A DNA stretch of 64,000 bases from Limnohabitans lacus (GTDB taxonomy: Bacteria; Pseudomonadota; Gammaproteobacteria; Burkholderiales; Burkholderiaceae_C), in assembly GCF_030053395.1 (NCBI RefSeq), contig NZ_JASGBH010000001.1:1-64000 (forward strand). The letters run 5' to 3'. The notes beneath the pieces are model-generated. The model was not told the DNA's origin, ran no database searches, and saw only the letters and a program-made list of their open reading frames with translations. The position numbers were made by a program, and so were the translations under genes. This document shows positions 55,838-63,924 of this stretch, one piece after another. The stretch's first letter is position 1, and each line of letters starts with the position of its first letter.

Positions 55838-57097
55838 ATGAATGCCTCTCTTTCTTTGGCCGTGACCCTGGTGGTGGCTCTGTTGGCGCATGTGGCGCTC
55901 AAGTCTTGGCTCAATGCGCGGCAGGTGCGGCACGTGTCGCGTCACCGCGCTGCGGTGCCTGCCGCCTATGCCGACACCGTCTCACTGGCCGATCACCACA
56001 AGGCTGCGGACTACACCCTGGCCAAAGCCAAACTCGCGCAAATCGACATCGCCCTCGATGCCGCTGTCCTGCTGGGCTGGACCTTGCTGGGCGGACTCGA
56101 TGCACTCAACCAAGTGCTGCTGGATGCCATGGGTCCTGGCATGGCGCAGCAAATTGCCCTGGTGCTGGCCTTCACTTTGGTGGGCGGCTTGATCGGTTTG
56201 CCCTTGTCGCTGGTGCAAACCTTTGGCGTGGAGCAGCGCTTTGGCTTCAACAAAATCACCCCCGCTTTGTGGCTGGCTGACATGGCCAAAGGCCTGGTGT
56301 TGGGACTGGTCTTGGGCGTGCCCTTGCTGTGGCTCATGCTCTGGCTCATGCAAGCCGGCGGCAGTCTGTGGTGGCTGTGGGCTTGGGCGGCCTTGGTGGG
56401 TTGGCAACTTTTCCTCATGGCCATTGCCCCCAATGTGATCATGCCGCTGTTCAACAAATTCACGCCCCTTGAAGACGAGTCGCTCAAAGCCCGTGTGCAG
56501 TCGCTGATGCAACGCGCAGGCTTCACGGCCAAAGGCTTTTTTGTCATGGACGGCAGCCGTCGCTCGGCCCACTCCAACGCTTTCTTCACCGGCTTTGGCG
56601 CCAGCAAGCGCGTGGTGTTTTTTGACACGCTGCTCAAGCAACTGAGCCCGTCCGAGATGGAAGCCGTGCTGGCCCACGAGCTGGGCCACTTCAAGCACAA
56701 GCACATCGTCAAGATGATGCTCACCAGCTTTGCACTCACGCTGGCCGGGCTGGCCTTGCTGGGCTGGCTCATGCAGCAAGTGTGGTTCTACACGGGCCTG
56801 GGCGTAGCGCCCAGCCTGACCGGCAGCAACAACGCCTTGGCCTTGGTGCTGTTCATGTTGGTCACGCCTGTGTTCACTTTGTTCTTTGCGCCTGTGTCGT
56901 CCTGGCGCTCGCGCCAGCAAGAGTTTGAAGCCGATGCCTACGCGGTCGCGCAGACGCCTGGGCAAGACCTCGCTTCGGCCTTGCTCAAGCTGTACCAAGA
57001 CAACGCCTCGACTCTCACGCCCGATCCGCTGTATGTGAAGTTTTATTACTCGCACCCACCGGCCAGCGAACGCTTGGCCCGGATGCAGGCGGCATGA
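55838..57097 (+). CDS. M48 family metalloprotease (Ste24-like)
   Basis: Membrane zinc endopeptidase related to CAAX prenyl protease Ste24 and HtpX. The ATG at 55838 (MNASLSLAVTLVVALLAHVALK) gives 419 residues. The N-terminal part has several membrane helices; the zinc motif is HELGHFKHKH near residue 285, with the third ligand Glu in EFEADAYAVAQ near 370. Substrates in bacteria are mostly unknown; quality control of membrane proteins is plausible. It overlaps rsgA by 4 bp (ATGA). Confidence 0.93.
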   Translation: MNASLSLAVTLVVALLAHVALKSWLNARQVRHVSRHRAAVPAAYADTVSLADHHKAADYTLAKAKLAQIDIALDAAVLLGWTLLGGLDALNQVLLDAMGPGMAQQIALVLAFTLVGGLIGLPLSLVQTFGVEQRFGFNKITPALWLADMAKGLVLGLVLGVPLLWLMLWLMQAGGSLWWLWAWAALVGWQLFLMAIAPNVIMPLFNKFTPLEDESLKARVQSLMQRAGFTAKGFFVMDGSRRSAHSNAFFTGFGASKRVVFFDTLLKQLSPSEMEAVLAHELGHFKHKHIVKMMLTSFALTLAGLALLGWLMQQVWFYTGLGVAPSLTGSNNALALVLFMLVTPVFTLFFAPVSSWRSRQQEFEADAYAVAQTPGQDLASALLKLYQDNASTLTPDPLYVKFYYSHPPASERLARMQAA

Positions 57098-58062
57098 GCA
57101 AACCCAAGCAACGCCCAGCCGCGCCTGATGCGGCAGTGCTCGAGCCGGGCTTGGTGGTGGCCACCTATGGCCGCCACTGCCTGGTCGAAACTCCCGAAGG
57201 CCGCCGCCTGATTTGCCACCCGCGTGGCAAGAAGAACCAAGTGGTGGTGGGCGACCAAGTGCTCTGGCAAATCGCGGGCGACGAAGGCAGCATCGAAAAA
57301 CTGCAAGCGCGCCGCAACCTGTTTTACCGGCAAGACGAAATCCGCACCAAGTCCTTCGCGGCCAACCTGGACCGCGTGCTGATCCTGATCGCGGCCGACC
57401 CTGAATATTCCGAAAGCCAGCTCGCGCGCGCCCTGGTGGCCGCCGAGGCCGAACGCATCACGCCCATCATCGCGCTCAACAAAAGCGATCTGGCCCAGCC
57501 CTTCGCGCAAGCCTGGGAGCGCCTGGCCCCTTACCGGGCCATGGGCTACAGCGTGGTGCCCGTCAGCCTGAGCCCGCGCAGCCCCGTGGCCGACGATGGC
57601 GTGGCCGCACTGTGCGAACACCTCACGGGCCACACCACCTTGGTGCTGGGGCCATCGGGCAGTGGCAAGAGTACCCTCATCAACCGTTTGGTGCCCGACG
57701 CACAAGTGGAAACTGGCGAAATCTCGCAAGCCCTGAACTCGGGTAAACACACCACCACCAGCACACGTTGGTATTGGGTGCCCAGTTTGGACCGCAGCGA
57801 GGCCCGCACCGCCTTGATCGACTCACCGGGCTTTCAGGAGTTTGGTCTGCACCACATCGAGCCGACCCGTTTGGCCGATTGCATGCCCGATTTGCGCCGC
57901 TACCTGGGTGGCTGCAAGTTCTACAACTGCACGCATTTGCACGAGCCCGGTTGCGCCGTGCTGGCGCAGGTCGAAGGCGAGCAAAGCGCAGGCACCATCA
58001 GTGCCCGCCGCCACCGCATTTATGCGCAGTTGTTTGAAGAGTTGAGCCAGCAGCGCTGGTGA
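57094..58062 (+). CDS. rsgA: Small ribosomal subunit biogenesis GTPase RsgA
   Basis: Circularly permuted GTPase for late 30S assembly. 322 residues. Order: OB-fold N-domain (VVATYGRHCLVETPEG), G4 IIALNKSDLA (near 130), G1 GPSGSGKSTLINRL (near 188), G3 DSPGFQEFG (near 244), and a C-terminal zinc knuckle CKFYNCTHLHEPGC (near 275-290). It overlaps the preceding M48 gene by 4 bp and is convergent with the CobD-like gene. Confidence 0.97.
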   Translation: MSKPKQRPAAPDAAVLEPGLVVATYGRHCLVETPEGRRLICHPRGKKNQVVVGDQVLWQIAGDEGSIEKLQARRNLFYRQDEIRTKSFAANLDRVLILIAADPEYSESQLARALVAAEAERITPIIALNKSDLAQPFAQAWERLAPYRAMGYSVVPVSLSPRSPVADDGVAALCEHLTGHTTLVLGPSGSGKSTLINRLVPDAQVETGEISQALNSGKHTTTSTRWYWVPSLDRSEARTALIDSPGFQEFGLHHIEPTRLADCMPDLRRYLGGCKFYNCTHLHEPGCAVLAQVEGEQSAGTISARRHRIYAQLFEELSQQRW

Positions 58063-58075
58063 AAGGCCAGGGCGC

Positions 58076-59038
58076 TCAGCCCACCAGCTTGGCCATGGTC
58101 AGCAAGGCCACCAAGACCAGCCACATGATCACGGTGCGCCAGACCAGGCCGACCACCTGAGCAAAGTGCGCCACCTCGGGCGTGCGGCCAGGGGTGCTGC
58201 TGCCGCCTGTGGTGGCTTCGGCCTCAGGCTCGTCGGCCCCCTGCAAGGCCGCGCCGCCCAAACGGATGTTGATCGCACCGGCCGTGGCCGCCAAGATCAC
58301 GCCGTCGTTGTCGTCCGGGAAGTTTTGCGCATGGTTGCGCCAGCCGTCCATCGCGTCTTCAAAGCTGCCCACGATGGCAAAGCCCAAAGCCGTCATGCGC
58401 GAAGGCAGCCAGTCCAGCGCCCGCCAAGCACTGGCGGCCACGTCTTGCAACACCGGGCTGGTCACCGAGCCGTCGGTGGTTTCTTGTAGCCAGCGCTGAC
58501 GGGCAAAGTCGGTCAGGCGATAGACCACGGCCCCCAGCGGCCCCAGGCCAATGACGGACAACACCGCATACCAAAAGAACACGCCAAACACATGGCGGTG
58601 CGCCGCCAAGATGGAGTACTCGATGGCGTGGCGCACGATCTCGCTGCGCGGGATCTGACCTACTTGAACCTGCTGCCACTCGGCCAGCAGTTCTCGGGCC
58701 TTGGTTTCGTCGCCATCGTCCAGCGCCTCGCGGATGGCGGTGAAGTGGTGGCTGAACTGCCGAAAGCCCAAAGTCACATACAGCAGCGCCACATTCCACA
58801 GCACCGCAAACACCCAGCCCAAGCCCCATTCCAAAGACCAGTGCACCAGCATGGCCAGCAGTGCGGGCGTGACGATGGTGATGCCCCACGTTACCCAAGC
58901 TTGGTTGCGCAGGCCTGCATCAAAGGTGCGGGCCACCCAAGAGGCCCAGTGGCCGACCCATTGGTAGATCAGGTTATGGGGCAGCAGTGGGCGAGCTTGC
59001 TCGATCACCAGGGCCAACAAAATGGAAAAAAAGCTCAT
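58076..59038 (-). CDS. CobD/CbiB-family membrane protein
   Basis: 320 residues with four to five hydrophobic segments. MSFFSILLALVIEQARPLLP and a C-terminal membrane helix are typical. The family includes adenosylcobinamide-phosphate synthase and AmpE-like sensors; no other cobalamin gene is in the window, so a cobalamin role is not supported. In Burkholderiales this gene is usually named CobD/CbiB family protein without proven function. It lies 7 bp downstream of the Nudix gene, same strand. Confidence 0.75.
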   Translation of the reverse strand: MSFFSILLALVIEQARPLLPHNLIYQWVGHWASWVARTFDAGLRNQAWVTWGITIVTPALLAMLVHWSLEWGLGWVFAVLWNVALLYVTLGFRQFSHHFTAIREALDDGDETKARELLAEWQQVQVGQIPRSEIVRHAIEYSILAAHRHVFGVFFWYAVLSVIGLGPLGAVVYRLTDFARQRWLQETTDGSVTSPVLQDVAASAWRALDWLPSRMTALGFAIVGSFEDAMDGWRNHAQNFPDDNDGVILAATAGAINIRLGGAALQGADEPEAEATTGGSSTPGRTPEVAHFAQVVGLVWRTVIMWLVLVALLTMAKLVG

Positions 59039-59045
59039 GCTCGAA

Positions 59046-59765
59046 TCACCCCGCAGGATGGGCCATTAATAAACGGTAAAAGTTGCGCAGCATCGCCGCC
59101 GTCGCCCCCCAAATATAGCGCTCCACCTGGGCCTGTTCGCCCGAGTCGGTGCGGATGTTTTCCAGGTACGGCATCGAAAACCATTGCCGTTCGGCGCCTT
59201 GCCACTGCATGCGGTGCTGGCGGTGGTTGGCCGGGTCCATCAAAAAGGCCAGAGGCACCTCGAACACCGCATCCACCTCATCCGGGTTGGCCTGCAGTTC
59301 CAAATCAGGCGAGACCAAGGCGATCACCGGCGTCACCCAAAACGCGCTGCCCGTGATGTACTGCGGCAGCTGGCCAATCACCTGCACATGGCGCGGGTGC
59401 AGACCCACTTCTTCGTGGGCTTCGCGCAAGGCGGTGGCCTGCACATCGGCGTCTTCGGCGTCCACCTTGCCGCCCGGAAACGCGATCTGTCCCGAATGCG
59501 TGGACAGGTGCGCGGTGCGCTGCGTCAACAACACCGTGGGGCCTTCCTCATCGCGCATCACGATGGGCACCAGCACCGCCGCCTCGGCCGGGGCGCGGCT
59601 GGAAAACTGGGGCTCGCGCACCACCTCGGGCGTCCAGACCCGTTCTTGCGCGAAGCGCTGGCGCAAGGCTTGCGGCTGCAACTGCGCCCAGGGCACAGCG
59701 GGCAGGTCGTGGTCCACCCGGTGGATCGGGGCGGCGCGGGGGTCGATGGACGGAGGTTTAGACAC
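59046..59765 (-). CDS. CoA pyrophosphatase (Nudix hydrolase)
   Basis: Hydrolyses CoA and acyl-CoA to 3'-phospho-AMP and 4'-phosphopantetheine. 239 residues. The CoA-specific UPF0035 motif is LLTQRTAHLSTHSGQIAFPGG (about 79-99), running into the Nudix box GKVDAEDADVQATALREAHE (begins at 99), ending EEVGL (121). The N-terminal 60 residues are a Burkholderiales extension. Probably co-transcribed with the CobD-like gene. Confidence 0.95.
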   Translation of the reverse strand: MSKPPSIDPRAAPIHRVDHDLPAVPWAQLQPQALRQRFAQERVWTPEVVREPQFSSRAPAEAAVLVPIVMRDEEGPTVLLTQRTAHLSTHSGQIAFPGGKVDAEDADVQATALREAHEEVGLHPRHVQVIGQLPQYITGSAFWVTPVIALVSPDLELQANPDEVDAVFEVPLAFLMDPANHRQHRMQWQGAERQWFSMPYLENIRTDSGEQAQVERYIWGATAAMLRNFYRLLMAHPAG

Positions 59766-59830
59766 AGCGCCCAGTTATACCCGACCTGCCCAGCCCCTTG
59801 CGGCACAATCGCGGCAGGAGAGACACCACC

Positions 59831-60565
59831 ATGAAACACACACTCTGGGCCTTGCTGGCCATCGGCGCCGCTGCACAAGCGCAGACCGCTTTTTCGGATC
59901 ACTTTGTGGGCGAGGCTGGCGGCATGCTGGTGGGCGCACAGCCCGTGGTGCAAGGCGCCAGCGGCTCCGTCAGTGCATTGCCTTATGTCTTTGGCAACTG
60001 GGGCCGGTTTTATGCGCGTGTGGACACCTTGGGCGTCAAGACCTTGCCCTTGGCCGAAGGTCACCTGGAGCTGGCTGCCCGCGTGAGCACCGAAGGCTTC
60101 AAGGCCCGCAAAACCGACTTTGCCAGCGCAGGCGACCGCTCGGCGCCCGTGCCAGTGGGCTTGGGCACCTTCCAGCGCACACCCGTGGGCGGCGTGTTTG
60201 CTTACGTTTTTCACGACACCACTTCGGGCGGCCAACTGCTGGAGCTGACTTGGGCTGGCCGCGTGGCCTTGGGCGGCGCCACCTTGTACCCGCAGCTGGG
60301 CCTGGAGCGCCGCAGCGCCGCCTATGTGCAGCACTTGTATGGCGTGAGCGCTGCGCAAGCCTCGGTGGGCTTGCCCGCGTACCAGGCCGGTGCTTCTACG
60401 GTGCCAGTGGTGTCATTGCACGCCACGGTGCCCCTGCAAGGGCCGTGGGCCTTGCAGCTGCAAGGCCGCTACCGCGCCTGGGACAGCGCGGTGCGCAACA
60501 GCCCGTTGGTGGACCGGGCTTCTCAAGTGACGGGTTACGCCGCGCTGACCTACAGCTGGAAGTGA
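59831..60565 (+). CDS. MipA/OmpV family outer-membrane protein
   Basis: 244 residues from the ATG at 59831 with a cleavable signal (MKHTLWALLAIGAAAQAQTA, cleavage after about residue 18). Beta-barrel-like alternation in the mature part (GGMLVGAQPVV, LPYVFGNWGRFYARVDTLGVK, RVALGGATLYPQLGLE) and a closing aromatic residue region (YAALTYSWK) fit the MipA/OmpV scaffold family. MipA in E. coli bridges MltA and PBP1B; a local role is unknown. It is a single gene, divergent from the Nudix gene. Confidence 0.88.
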   Translation: MKHTLWALLAIGAAAQAQTAFSDHFVGEAGGMLVGAQPVVQGASGSVSALPYVFGNWGRFYARVDTLGVKTLPLAEGHLELAARVSTEGFKARKTDFASAGDRSAPVPVGLGTFQRTPVGGVFAYVFHDTTSGGQLLELTWAGRVALGGATLYPQLGLERRSAAYVQHLYGVSAAQASVGLPAYQAGASTVPVVSLHATVPLQGPWALQLQGRYRAWDSAVRNSPLVDRASQVTGYAALTYSWK

Positions 60566-60680
60566 TGCAGCCTACGCGCAAGCCCTGAGCATTGGCAGGG
60601 GGCAGTCAGCCGCCGTAGAATGAGGCCCGCTGCAATTTTTTTAGCAGCGTTATGGTCTCTTTTTACATTTAGGTTTATTC

Positions 60681-61571
60681 ATGAAGCGCGAATATTTTTC
60701 CCAAGGCCCCCGTTCCGATCGCCGTTTTGCCGAGCAACGCAGCGGCACCTGCATGGCCCTGATCGATGGCCGTTTTTTGATCTGGATGGCCCAGCAAGGC
60801 GCTGTCGGCACCACCGGTGAATCCGTCAACCGCCAAGGGCTGCTCAGCCTCTTGTCGCAAGCCTTGGCGCACTCCGGCCTCGACGTCGATCTGCGCCGCA
60901 TCTACTGGTACAGCGACCGCTCGGACGGCCTGGTCATCGACGACCAGATCGTTCGTTTGGTGCAAGCGCATGACGCAGATGGCGGCGCATCGCTGCTGCG
61001 TTCGCTGGGCCACGATCTGAAGCAACTGGCCGAGCACCACGCCTGCGACCACGTGCTGGTGGCCAGCGACGACGAACGCTTTTTGGCCACCATCGACGAA
61101 GCCCAGCTCAGCGGGCTGAGCGTGCACCTCTTGGCCGACGAATCGGCCCGCAACATGCCGCAAATGGTCCGCACCGACCCGGGTTGGGCCCGTCTGCTGG
61201 CCCAAGCCGACCGCCGCGTGGTGGTCAACTCGCAAGCCCTGGCCGACATGCTGCAAGGCAAGGTCCCCACCGGTATGGGCTTGGCGCTGGAAGACGTCGA
61301 AGAGCTGCGCAAATCCATGCACGAAGTCGTCAGCGCCTGGTGGGACGAAGAGCCCGAAGACCTGCGCGAAGACCTCAAAGATGCCTTGCAAATCAGCCGT
61401 GGCATCCCGCAAGAAGTGGACCGCCAACTGCTGCTGCGCATGCGCCAGCGCTTGGCCCGCGCCTTGAGCCTGCCCGAAAAGAAAATGCTGCGCGAAACCC
61501 TGCGCAATGTGGTGACTGGCCCTGCCGTCCAGCCAGCCTTAGAGGGCTTGCCGCCCGATGCTGATGAATAA
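60681..61571 (+). CDS. NYN-domain protein (LabA/PIN-like)
   Basis: 296 residues. The NYN/LabA-like fold is suggested by MALIDGRFLIWMAQQ (Asp of the first acidic position), RRIYWYSDRSD, LVIDDQIVRLVQ and HVLVASDDERFLATIDEAQLSGLSVHLLADES (acidic active-site type). The C-terminal third (about 210-285) is helical, with a Glu/Asp-rich segment WWDEEPEDLREDLKDAL. NYN proteins are predicted RNases; this subfamily in Betaproteobacteria is uncharacterised. A clear terminator follows. Assignment to NYN is from motif spacing, not a search. Confidence 0.75.
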   Translation: MKREYFSQGPRSDRRFAEQRSGTCMALIDGRFLIWMAQQGAVGTTGESVNRQGLLSLLSQALAHSGLDVDLRRIYWYSDRSDGLVIDDQIVRLVQAHDADGGASLLRSLGHDLKQLAEHHACDHVLVASDDERFLATIDEAQLSGLSVHLLADESARNMPQMVRTDPGWARLLAQADRRVVVNSQALADMLQGKVPTGMGLALEDVEELRKSMHEVVSAWWDEEPEDLREDLKDALQISRGIPQEVDRQLLLRMRQRLARALSLPEKKMLRETLRNVVTGPAVQPALEGLPPDADE

Positions 61572-61589
61572 GCCGACAGGTTGACTTGC

Positions 61590-61619
61590 AAAAATTGCCG
61601 CTCTTGAGCGGCTTTTTTG
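61590..61619 (+). terminator. Terminator after the NYN-domain gene
   Basis: GCCGCTC (61597-61603) pairs with GAGCGGC (61606-61612), flanked by AAAATT and TTTTTTG. Confidence 0.88.
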
Positions 61620-61711
61620 TGGGCGAGAGCTGTGTGCGCCAACCCACTGTCTGCAAGAATGCGCATTGATAAATTGGGCTTCCGATCCATTCCGTTTCAA
61701 AGGAAGCCCAC

Positions 61712-62194
61712 ATGCGCCACTCCAAAATCATTGCCCCCATCCTCATGAGTTTTTTGACCGCTTTGTTCTCCAACGCCTTTGCGCAAGACGCTGCAGGCGG
61801 CAAAACCCGCGAGCAAGTCAAAGCCGAACTCAAAGAAGCCCAGCGCACCGGCAACATGCCTTGTGGCGACGATTCGGGCCGAACCCTGCGCGAGGCGAAC
61901 CCGTCACGCTATCCGGCCGCACCTGGCGCCAAGCCCAAGAGCCGCGAACAAGTCAAAGCCGAACTTGAAGAAGCCAAGCGCACGGGCGATGTGATGTGTG
62001 CCAATGAAATGGGCATGAAAGAGCGCGAAGCCAACCCCAGCAAATACCCCGCGCAGGCCAAAGGCCCGAACAAAACACGCACACAAGTCAAAGCAGAGCT
62101 GGAAGAAGCCAAGCGCCTGGGCAACATTCCGGCCGATGGCGAGACCGGCATGACCATGCGCGAGAAATACCCCAACCGTTACCCCGCCAAGTGA
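61712..62194 (+). CDS. Exported protein with three DUF4148-type repeats
   Basis: 160 residues. A signal peptide (MRHSKIIAPILMSFLTALFSNAFAQ, cleavage near residue 25) precedes three tandem repeats of about 45 residues. Each opens with (S/T)REQVKAEL(K/E)EA or TRTQVKAELEEA, carries a short Gly/Asp middle and closes with REANPSRYP, REANPSKYP or REKYPNRYP. DUF4148 proteins are short periplasmic proteins of Burkholderiales, usually with one such unit. The function of the family is not known. The third copy differs most in its middle section. Confidence 0.85.
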   Translation: MRHSKIIAPILMSFLTALFSNAFAQDAAGGKTREQVKAELKEAQRTGNMPCGDDSGRTLREANPSRYPAAPGAKPKSREQVKAELEEAKRTGDVMCANEMGMKEREANPSKYPAQAKGPNKTRTQVKAELEEAKRLGNIPADGETGMTMREKYPNRYPAK

Positions 62195-62229
62195 GGCCAA
62201 GCACTGGACGCCAAGTCCGGTGCGCGTCT

Positions 62230-62700
62230 TCAAACCGCCGTCTTGGCATCAGCCGTTTCGGCGGCATCTCCTGATCCGATACCACCGGCCGTGGCATTGT
62301 CTGAATGCCAGCTGATCCACTGCAAGCCTGGCACACGAGAAAACTCCCGCACATTGCGGGTCACCAAGGTCGCTTGGTGACGTAAGGCGCTTGCCGCGAT
62401 CAAGGTGTCATGCGGGCCGATGGGGGTGCCTGCTGCTTCCAAAGTCACGCGAATGCGGGCCGCATGTGCGGCGCACTCGGCATCAAAAGGCAGCACCTGC
62501 ATGGGGCGTAAAAATTGCGCCAAGGCCGCCAACCTGGGCGTTGCGGCTTCTTGCGGCAAACGCAGCAAGCCATAACGCAGCTCATATTCCACAATCGCCG
62601 GCACACCCAAGTCGGCCGGGCGCACGGCCTGCAATCGTGGCACCACCTGCGGGTCACCGCGAAAGTAATAACTGATGGTGTTGCTGTCCAGAATCAGCAT
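62230..62700 (-). CDS. vapC: VapC-type PIN-domain ribonuclease toxin
   Basis: Toxin half of a type II toxin-antitoxin pair; PIN RNases cut tRNA or rRNA. 156 residues, about 20 more than usual. The PIN acids are Asp5 (MLILDSNTISYYFRG), Glu38 or Glu40 (VPAIVEYELRYGLL) and Asp98 (GPHDTLIAASA), with a fourth polar position in ATLVTRNVREF. The end (DNATAGGIGSGDAAETADAKTAV) looks like a low-complexity tail. It is encoded 9 bp after the antitoxin. Confidence 0.9.
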   Translation of the reverse strand: MLILDSNTISYYFRGDPQVVPRLQAVRPADLGVPAIVEYELRYGLLRLPQEAATPRLAALAQFLRPMQVLPFDAECAAHAARIRVTLEAAGTPIGPHDTLIAASALRHQATLVTRNVREFSRVPGLQWISWHSDNATAGGIGSGDAAETADAKTAV

Positions 62701-62709
62701 GGTGATCCC

Positions 62710-62940
62710 TCAAAAACCCAAGCGCGGCACATCGGCCGGTTGGGCTGTGGCGGTGTCCTCACGCAAAGGGAAATCGGCAAAACGCCCGGCCAGCGCCAAA
62801 CAGTCTTGCGGCCAATCGTGCGCCGCATACGTGCGAATGATGTCTGCCACCCAACGGCTTTTGGACACACCATTGGCCTTGGCCGCCTGTTCTACCAAGG
62901 CCTGCGTCGCATCGTCCAGATAAAGCGTGATTTGTGACAT
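62710..62940 (-). CDS. vapB: VapB-type ribbon-helix-helix antitoxin
   Basis: 76 residues from the ATG at 62940. The N-terminal MSQITLYLDDATQALVEQAAKANGVSKSRWVADIIRTYA is a CopG/RHH fold: beta strand (ITLYLD), two helices and the conserved Gly-Val-Ser-Lys-Ser turn. The C-terminal half (LAGRFADFPLREDTATAQPADVPRLGF) would wrap and block the toxin. The open frame extends upstream to 63066, but that part shows no family similarity and crosses the operator repeats. It lies before the toxin in the usual order. Confidence 0.88.
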   Translation of the reverse strand: MSQITLYLDDATQALVEQAAKANGVSKSRWVADIIRTYAAHDWPQDCLALAGRFADFPLREDTATAQPADVPRLGF

Positions 62941-62960
62941 GGTGGACCTCTTGTGGCTGA

Positions 62961-62984
62961 GCAAGTATATGTGCAAGTATATGT
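62961..62984. promoter_or_regulatory. Tandem 12-bp repeats upstream of vapB, probable operator
   Basis: GCAAGTATATGT occurs twice head to tail at 62961-62972 and 62973-62984, 20 bp before the vapB start. RHH antitoxins typically bind repeated short sites of this kind in their own promoter. Confidence 0.65.
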
Positions 62985-63020
62985 GGTTTTTGGAGCGCAT
63001 GCACTTGCGGTGCCGTCGCC

Positions 63021-63887
63021 TCACAACACCATGATCTCCACGCTCTGCGTGAGCACAGGCCGGCACAGGATCTTGTAGCCGTCGGCATCAAAGCCTGCCG
63101 CCACGGTGGACAGTTGGCGGGCCTCATCGGGGGTGGTGGCGCTGCCCAGGTAGCACCAGTGGTGGATCACGTGAATTTGCGTGAACGCCTCGTCGCGCTC
63201 GACCAGGCCGATCGCGCCCGCATAAGGCCAGCACGCCACCTGCAAGCCCAGCAAGCTGGTGAACAAACGCGTGCGGTGGGCGTCTGGGCTTTCATCGCCA
63301 CGGCACACGCCCGCGCATTGGCGAATGGCCGACCTGAAGCACGCTTTGCCTGGCGGCAACTTCTCCAGCCCCAGCGGGCCGTAGCACAGCTTGTTTGCAT
63401 CGGCCACGGCCCGCAGCGCATCCAGGGCGGCATGGCGGCTGGCAAACAAGCCGTACAAATCGGGCGCGGTCGCAAAGTCAATGTCCTTGGAATACACCAC
63501 CTCGGGCACATCGCCGCGCATTTGCAGGCTGCACAGCTGTTTGTTGCGGCGCAGCTTCTGGTTGAACAGCGGATGCTGCGCCTTGATCATCTGCGCCTCC
63601 AGCAGCAAGGCCCCGATCTCGCCAGCTGTGCGGATGTGCGAGATGTGCCGCGTCTGGCGCAGCATGCGGGCCTCGTCCGGTGTGCGCAGGTGCGACAGCA
63701 AACGCGCACGGATGTTCACGCTTTTGCCGATGTACAGCGGCAAATCACCCGCCTCACCATGGAAGGTGTAAACCCCCGCACCCGTGGGCGCGTCCTCGAT
63801 GGCTTCGCGCAAATGCTGCGGGTATTCGTAAACGCGGCTTGCCTCGAAATCGTCGCGGCGACGGCGTGGAGCAATGGACGGCGGCAT
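63021..63887 (-). CDS. cho: Excinuclease Cho (GIY-YIG, UvrC-like)
   Basis: Makes the 3' incision in an alternative nucleotide-excision repair step, like the N-terminal half of UvrC. 288 residues, the length of Cho. The GIY-YIG core is GAGVYTFHGEAGDLPLYIGK (residues 36-55) with the following ARLLSHLRT, the Arg and then the metal-binding Glu in ALLLEAQMIKAQHPLFNQ (near 95-110). A Cys-containing segment (CFRSAIRQCAGVCRGDES) follows near 180-200. No UvrC helix-hairpin-helix domain is present. It ends 80 bp upstream of vapB. Confidence 0.92.
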   Translation of the reverse strand: MPPSIAPRRRRDDFEASRVYEYPQHLREAIEDAPTGAGVYTFHGEAGDLPLYIGKSVNIRARLLSHLRTPDEARMLRQTRHISHIRTAGEIGALLLEAQMIKAQHPLFNQKLRRNKQLCSLQMRGDVPEVVYSKDIDFATAPDLYGLFASRHAALDALRAVADANKLCYGPLGLEKLPPGKACFRSAIRQCAGVCRGDESPDAHRTRLFTSLLGLQVACWPYAGAIGLVERDEAFTQIHVIHHWCYLGSATTPDEARQLSTVAAGFDADGYKILCRPVLTQSVEIMVL

Positions 63888-63924
63888 GGAGCTGGTTGGG
63901 TCGATTCAGGGCAACAGGTCATTA

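Noticed and set aside
57094..59038. A cobalamin biosynthesis locus suggested by the CobD/CbiB-like gene
   Set aside because: No other cob or cbi gene is present and the neighbours are rsgA and a Nudix hydrolase; the family name alone does not support vitamin B12 synthesis.
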